NCBI GenBank assembly: GCA_025924845.1
Contig: JAICHN010000014.1
Location: 1-25,697, forward strand
Length of the DNA stretch: 25,697 nucleotides
Source of the DNA: Chloroflexota bacterium
Lineage (GTDB): Bacteria > Chloroflexota > UBA5177 > JANWHV01
Reading direction: 5' to 3'
A program made the position numbers and the translations under genes. Position 1 is the first letter of the stretch. The number at the start of each line of letters is the position of its first letter. Positions 23,725 to 25,697 of this stretch are shown piece by piece. Below the pieces are notes generated by a model. The model was not told the origin of the DNA and did not search any database. It saw only the letters and a list, made by a program, of their open reading frames with translations.

Positions 23725-24870
23725 TCAGCTATTAGACAACGATGGGCAGTGTGGACTATGGAGAGAGTTCACATGCAGGGCCTCGGCGGCGGCGATGGCG
23801 ACTTCCGTCTCAAATGTGAATACAGATACGGCTCGAGCGAGTTCTGACTGAGTCTCGTAGGGATCCGGGACGCCGGTCTCAAGACCCGTCGCCCCTTCAA
23901 GCACACCCAGCGTGCTAAAGGGAGTATACACCTCGCTGTAGCCGCCTTCCTGCACCATCACCAGCCTGCCGCCGCATAATTCATCGGCCAGGGCGCGGAT
24001 ACGACTGCCTAGAGCGCGGAAGCCGGCCATGCTCACCAGCATGCGGCCCAGCGGATCCAGCATCGAAGCATCCTGCCCGGCGCTGACCAAAATCAGATCC
24101 GGGCGAAACCGGCGAGCCAACGGCGCCACAATGCGGTCGATCACTGCGAGGTAGCCGCGATCGCCGGTCCCGGCGGGCAGCGGCACATTCGCCGTGACGC
24201 CAAGGCCCGCTCCAGTCTCGCGCTGATCGAGGCCACCCATGCCGATCGGATACCACTCCTCCTGATGCAGGGAGATAAAGAGCACCGAGGGGTCATCGTA
24301 GAAGGCGGATTGAGTGCCGTTCCCGTGATGAACATCCCAATCCAGGATCAGCACCCGCGTCACGCCGCGGCGCCGCGCGCTCAACGCGGCGAGTGCCACG
24401 TTGTTCAACAGGCAGAAGCCCATGCCTTGGTCAGCCACGGCATGATGCCCCGGGGGGCGAGCGAGCACATAAGCACCTTGTACGATGCCGTCCAATACAG
24501 CGTCGACCGCGCCGATGGTTGAGCCGGCGGCCAGGAAAGCGGCATCCCAAGAGCCGGCGCTTACCGGGGCGCTTTCCCCGGCATCGCCGCCTCCCAGCCT
24601 ACATAACGCTTCGAGACGCTCAAGGTACGCCTCGGTATGGAAGGCGAGAACTTCATCGCGCGTAGCGGCGCGTGGCGGGAGAGCGGTAAGCTTCTGCGAC
24701 AGCCCGGAGCCCTGCAGCAGGGCGTCGATGCGACGAATAATTCGAGCGCTGGAGGGATGCTCCGCCACCTCAAAGATCGAGCCGTCGGGGAGGGTGATCG
24801 TAATCACCCCGGCGTCGTGGAACAGAAATCGAGGGTCGAAGACGAGACCGAAAGTTGCCGGCACGGCCAT
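23725..24870 (-). CDS. Class-II histone-deacetylase-like amidohydrolase
   Basis: This is a zinc amidohydrolase of the HDAC/AcuC/acetylpolyamine-hydrolase superfamily. The 381-residue protein has RPPGHHA (catalytic His142, His143), ILDWDVHHGNGTQ (zinc ligands Asp179, His181), SAGQDASMLDPLGRM (third ligand Asp267) and QEGGYSEVY (Tyr311, transition-state Tyr). The DASMLDPL stretch is very like the bacterial HDAH of the FB188 type. The residue before the zinc aspartate is Gln266, where most members have Phe (GFDA). It probably removes acetyl groups from small amines or protein lysines. It is upstream of the GT-C/DUF2298 gene, so it might deacetylate a related acetylated compound, but no substrate can be assigned. 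ATG 24870. Confidence 0.9.
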   Translation of the reverse strand: MAVPATFGLVFDPRFLFHDAGVITITLPDGSIFEVAEHPSSARIIRRIDALLQGSGLSQKLTALPPRAATRDEVLAFHTEAYLERLEALCRLGGGDAGESAPVSAGSWDAAFLAAGSTIGAVDAVLDGIVQGAYVLARPPGHHAVADQGMGFCLLNNVALAALSARRRGVTRVLILDWDVHHGNGTQSAFYDDPSVLFISLHQEEWYPIGMGGLDQRETGAGLGVTANVPLPAGTGDRGYLAVIDRIVAPLARRFRPDLILVSAGQDASMLDPLGRMLVSMAGFRALGSRIRALADELCGGRLVMVQEGGYSEVYTPFSTLGVLEGATGLETGVPDPYETQSELARAVSVFTFETEVAIAAAEALHVNSLHSPHCPSLSNS

Positions 24871-24973
24871 GGCAGGGCGCCTTCCTACAAGCGGGCCAAG
24901 AGTTCAGTTACGGAAAGGGCGAAAGTAGTGACGAGGATAGCAGAGGCGGGAGCGTGGCGGATCGCTGGGCGCC

Positions 24974-25002
24974 TTGACGCGCGGCTGAGTGGGCACTAGA
25001 CT
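24974..25002 (+). promoter_or_regulatory. Probable promoter of tRNA-Pro
   Basis: TTGACG (24974-24979) and TAGACT (24997-25002) are separated by exactly 17 bases. Initiation would be near 25009, about 9 bases before the tRNA 5' end. The position fits a tRNA promoter well. Confidence 0.65.
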
Positions 25003-25017
25003 ACCAACGGTGGCGCA

Positions 25018-25090
25018 CGGGGTGTAGCGCAGTTGGCAGCGCGCGGCGTTTGGGACGCTGAGGTCGGAGGTTCGAATCCTCTCACCCCGA
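25018..25090 (+). tRNA. tRNA-Pro (anticodon UGG)
   Basis: The 73-base sequence folds as a cloverleaf. The 7-bp acceptor CGGGGTG (25018-25024) pairs with CACCCCG (25083-25089), with discriminator A at 25090. The D arm is GCGC...GCGC, the anticodon stem CGGCG/CGCTG encloses TTTGGGA with anticodon TGG, and the T arm is GGAGG TTCGAAT CCTCT. Identity agrees with bacterial tRNA-Pro, including the shared GGTCGGAGGTTCGAATCCTC segment. The CCA end is not encoded (CCG follows). Confidence 0.96.
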
Positions 25091-25109
25091 CCGACCCCTC
25101 CTCCTGAAG

Positions 25110-25132
25110 GACGTTGGTGAAGATCCAACGTC
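25110..25132 (+). terminator. Small hairpin after tRNA-Pro
   Basis: GACGTTGG (25110-25117) pairs with CCAACGTC (25125-25132), 8 bp around a 7-base loop, 20 bases past the tRNA and 54 before the holA ATG. There is no T-run, so it may be a processing or weak termination structure; the tRNA transcript may continue into holA. Confidence 0.4.
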
Positions 25133-25185
25133 GTGGCCGGTTATTCGGCTTCCGAGCACGGCTCGCGTAAGAAAATGGGCGGGCA

Positions 25186-25697
25186 ATGATCTACCTGATA
25201 TATGGTACCGACGACTATCGCGCCCAGGCCGAAGCGGAGGCGGCGGCACGGGCCGCGCTGCCGGACGGCGATCTCGGCGCGATCGCGCGGCTCGACGGGT
25301 CGTCGGTCACCTGGGAAGCGGTGCGATCCGCCTGCGCGAATCAATCTCTGTTCTCTACCGTGCAGGTAGTGCTAGTGCGCGGACTGCTAGGTCGGTGGGC
25401 GGCGCGGGGTGACGATGGGGCCGGCGCGAACCGACCGGCCGCGCAGGCATTCGCAGGCTTTGCAGGCACTCTGGCGGATACAACCCACCTGATTCTGCTT
25501 GAGGGCGAGTTGCGCGTGGACAATAAGTACCTTAAAGCGTTGACTGCTTTAGGGCCGGAGCTGGCCGGCGTGAAGAACTATGCCCGCCTCAAAGACGCTG
25601 CCCTGATGGAGTGGATTATCCGCGAAGCACGTTCGCGAGGAGGGCGCATCGACAGCGATGCGGCCGACCTGCTGGCGGCGCGGTTGCCCGACAGCGC
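25186..25697 (+). CDS. holA: DNA polymerase III delta subunit, N-terminal part (cut by window end)
   Basis: The frame opens at ATG 25186 and is still open at the window edge, giving 170 residues. It begins MIYLIYGTDDYRAQAEAEAA, the usual HolA opening, followed by a beta/alpha clamp-loader domain with LILLEGELRVDNKYLKAL and MEWIIREARSRGGRIDSDAA, as in delta subunits. HolA opens the beta sliding clamp within the clamp loader. There is no Walker A motif here, as expected for delta. Full-length proteins are about 330 residues, so about half is missing. The gene follows tRNA-Pro by 95 bases. Confidence 0.88.
   Translation, partial: MIYLIYGTDDYRAQAEAEAAARAALPDGDLGAIARLDGSSVTWEAVRSACANQSLFSTVQVVLVRGLLGRWAARGDDGAGANRPAAQAFAGFAGTLADTTHLILLEGELRVDNKYLKALTALGPELAGVKNYARLKDAALMEWIIREARSRGGRIDSDAADLLAARLPDS

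Noticed and set aside
25110..25132. Strong intrinsic terminator after the tRNA
   Set aside because: The stem is only 8 bp and no T-run follows, so it is listed only as a low-confidence hairpin.
1..25697. CRISPR array, prophage, insertion sequence or toxin-antitoxin system
   Set aside because: No regularly spaced direct repeats, transposase, integrase or phage structural motifs were found on either strand; the content is housekeeping and envelope genes.

Overview
The window is a GC-rich bacterial chromosome segment with tightly packed housekeeping and envelope genes and no sign of phage, insertion sequences or CRISPR. Gene content points to Chloroflexota or a close relative (inference). There are two DUF2298 'YYY' membrane proteins, a family known mainly from Chloroflexi and archaea, a dnaK-dnaJ-hspR heat-shock cluster under a HAIR-type operator, and a compact argCJBDR cluster. 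No 16S gene is present to settle the taxonomy.

Layout. (1) 1-750, minus strand: rpsT followed by a DivIC/FtsB-like septum protein, ended by a perfect 22-bp hairpin at the window edge. (2) 890-8310, plus strand: a divergent promoter region with an ARG-box-like palindrome, then argC, a 314-base non-coding spacer with two long RNA hairpins, argJ, argB, argD and argR (4-bp overlaps at argJ/argB and argD/argR). An M20-like protein that has lost most metal ligands follows, coupled by a 4-bp overlap to homoserine kinase thrB. (3) 8516-13990, minus strand, read right to left: a strong promoter overlapped by an HspR operator, dnaK, dnaJ broken by an in-frame TAG, hspR, a CPBP-type intramembrane protease candidate, and a short cysteinyl-tRNA-synthetase-fold ligase with an MshC-like signature. 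(4) 14089-24870, minus strand: an HDAC-like amidohydrolase, a 1679-residue fusion of a GT-C glycosyltransferase-like domain with a DUF2298 domain, a stand-alone DUF2298 protein, and a secreted TIM-barrel glycoside-hydrolase-like protein. (5) 24974-25697, plus strand: tRNA-Pro(UGG) with its promoter and the start of holA, cut by the window end.

How the genes work together. ArgC, ArgJ, ArgB and ArgD take glutamate to ornithine by the acetyl-recycling route, with ArgR as the local regulator. HspR probably represses its own operon through the operator over the dnaK promoter. The DUF2298 block looks like an uncharacterised envelope-glycan module (inference).

The points most worth a second look are the amber codon inside the dnaJ J domain, the GT-C/DUF2298 fusion next to its DUF2298 paralogue, the M20 protein without its metal site, the structured argC-argJ spacer, and the MshC-like ligase.
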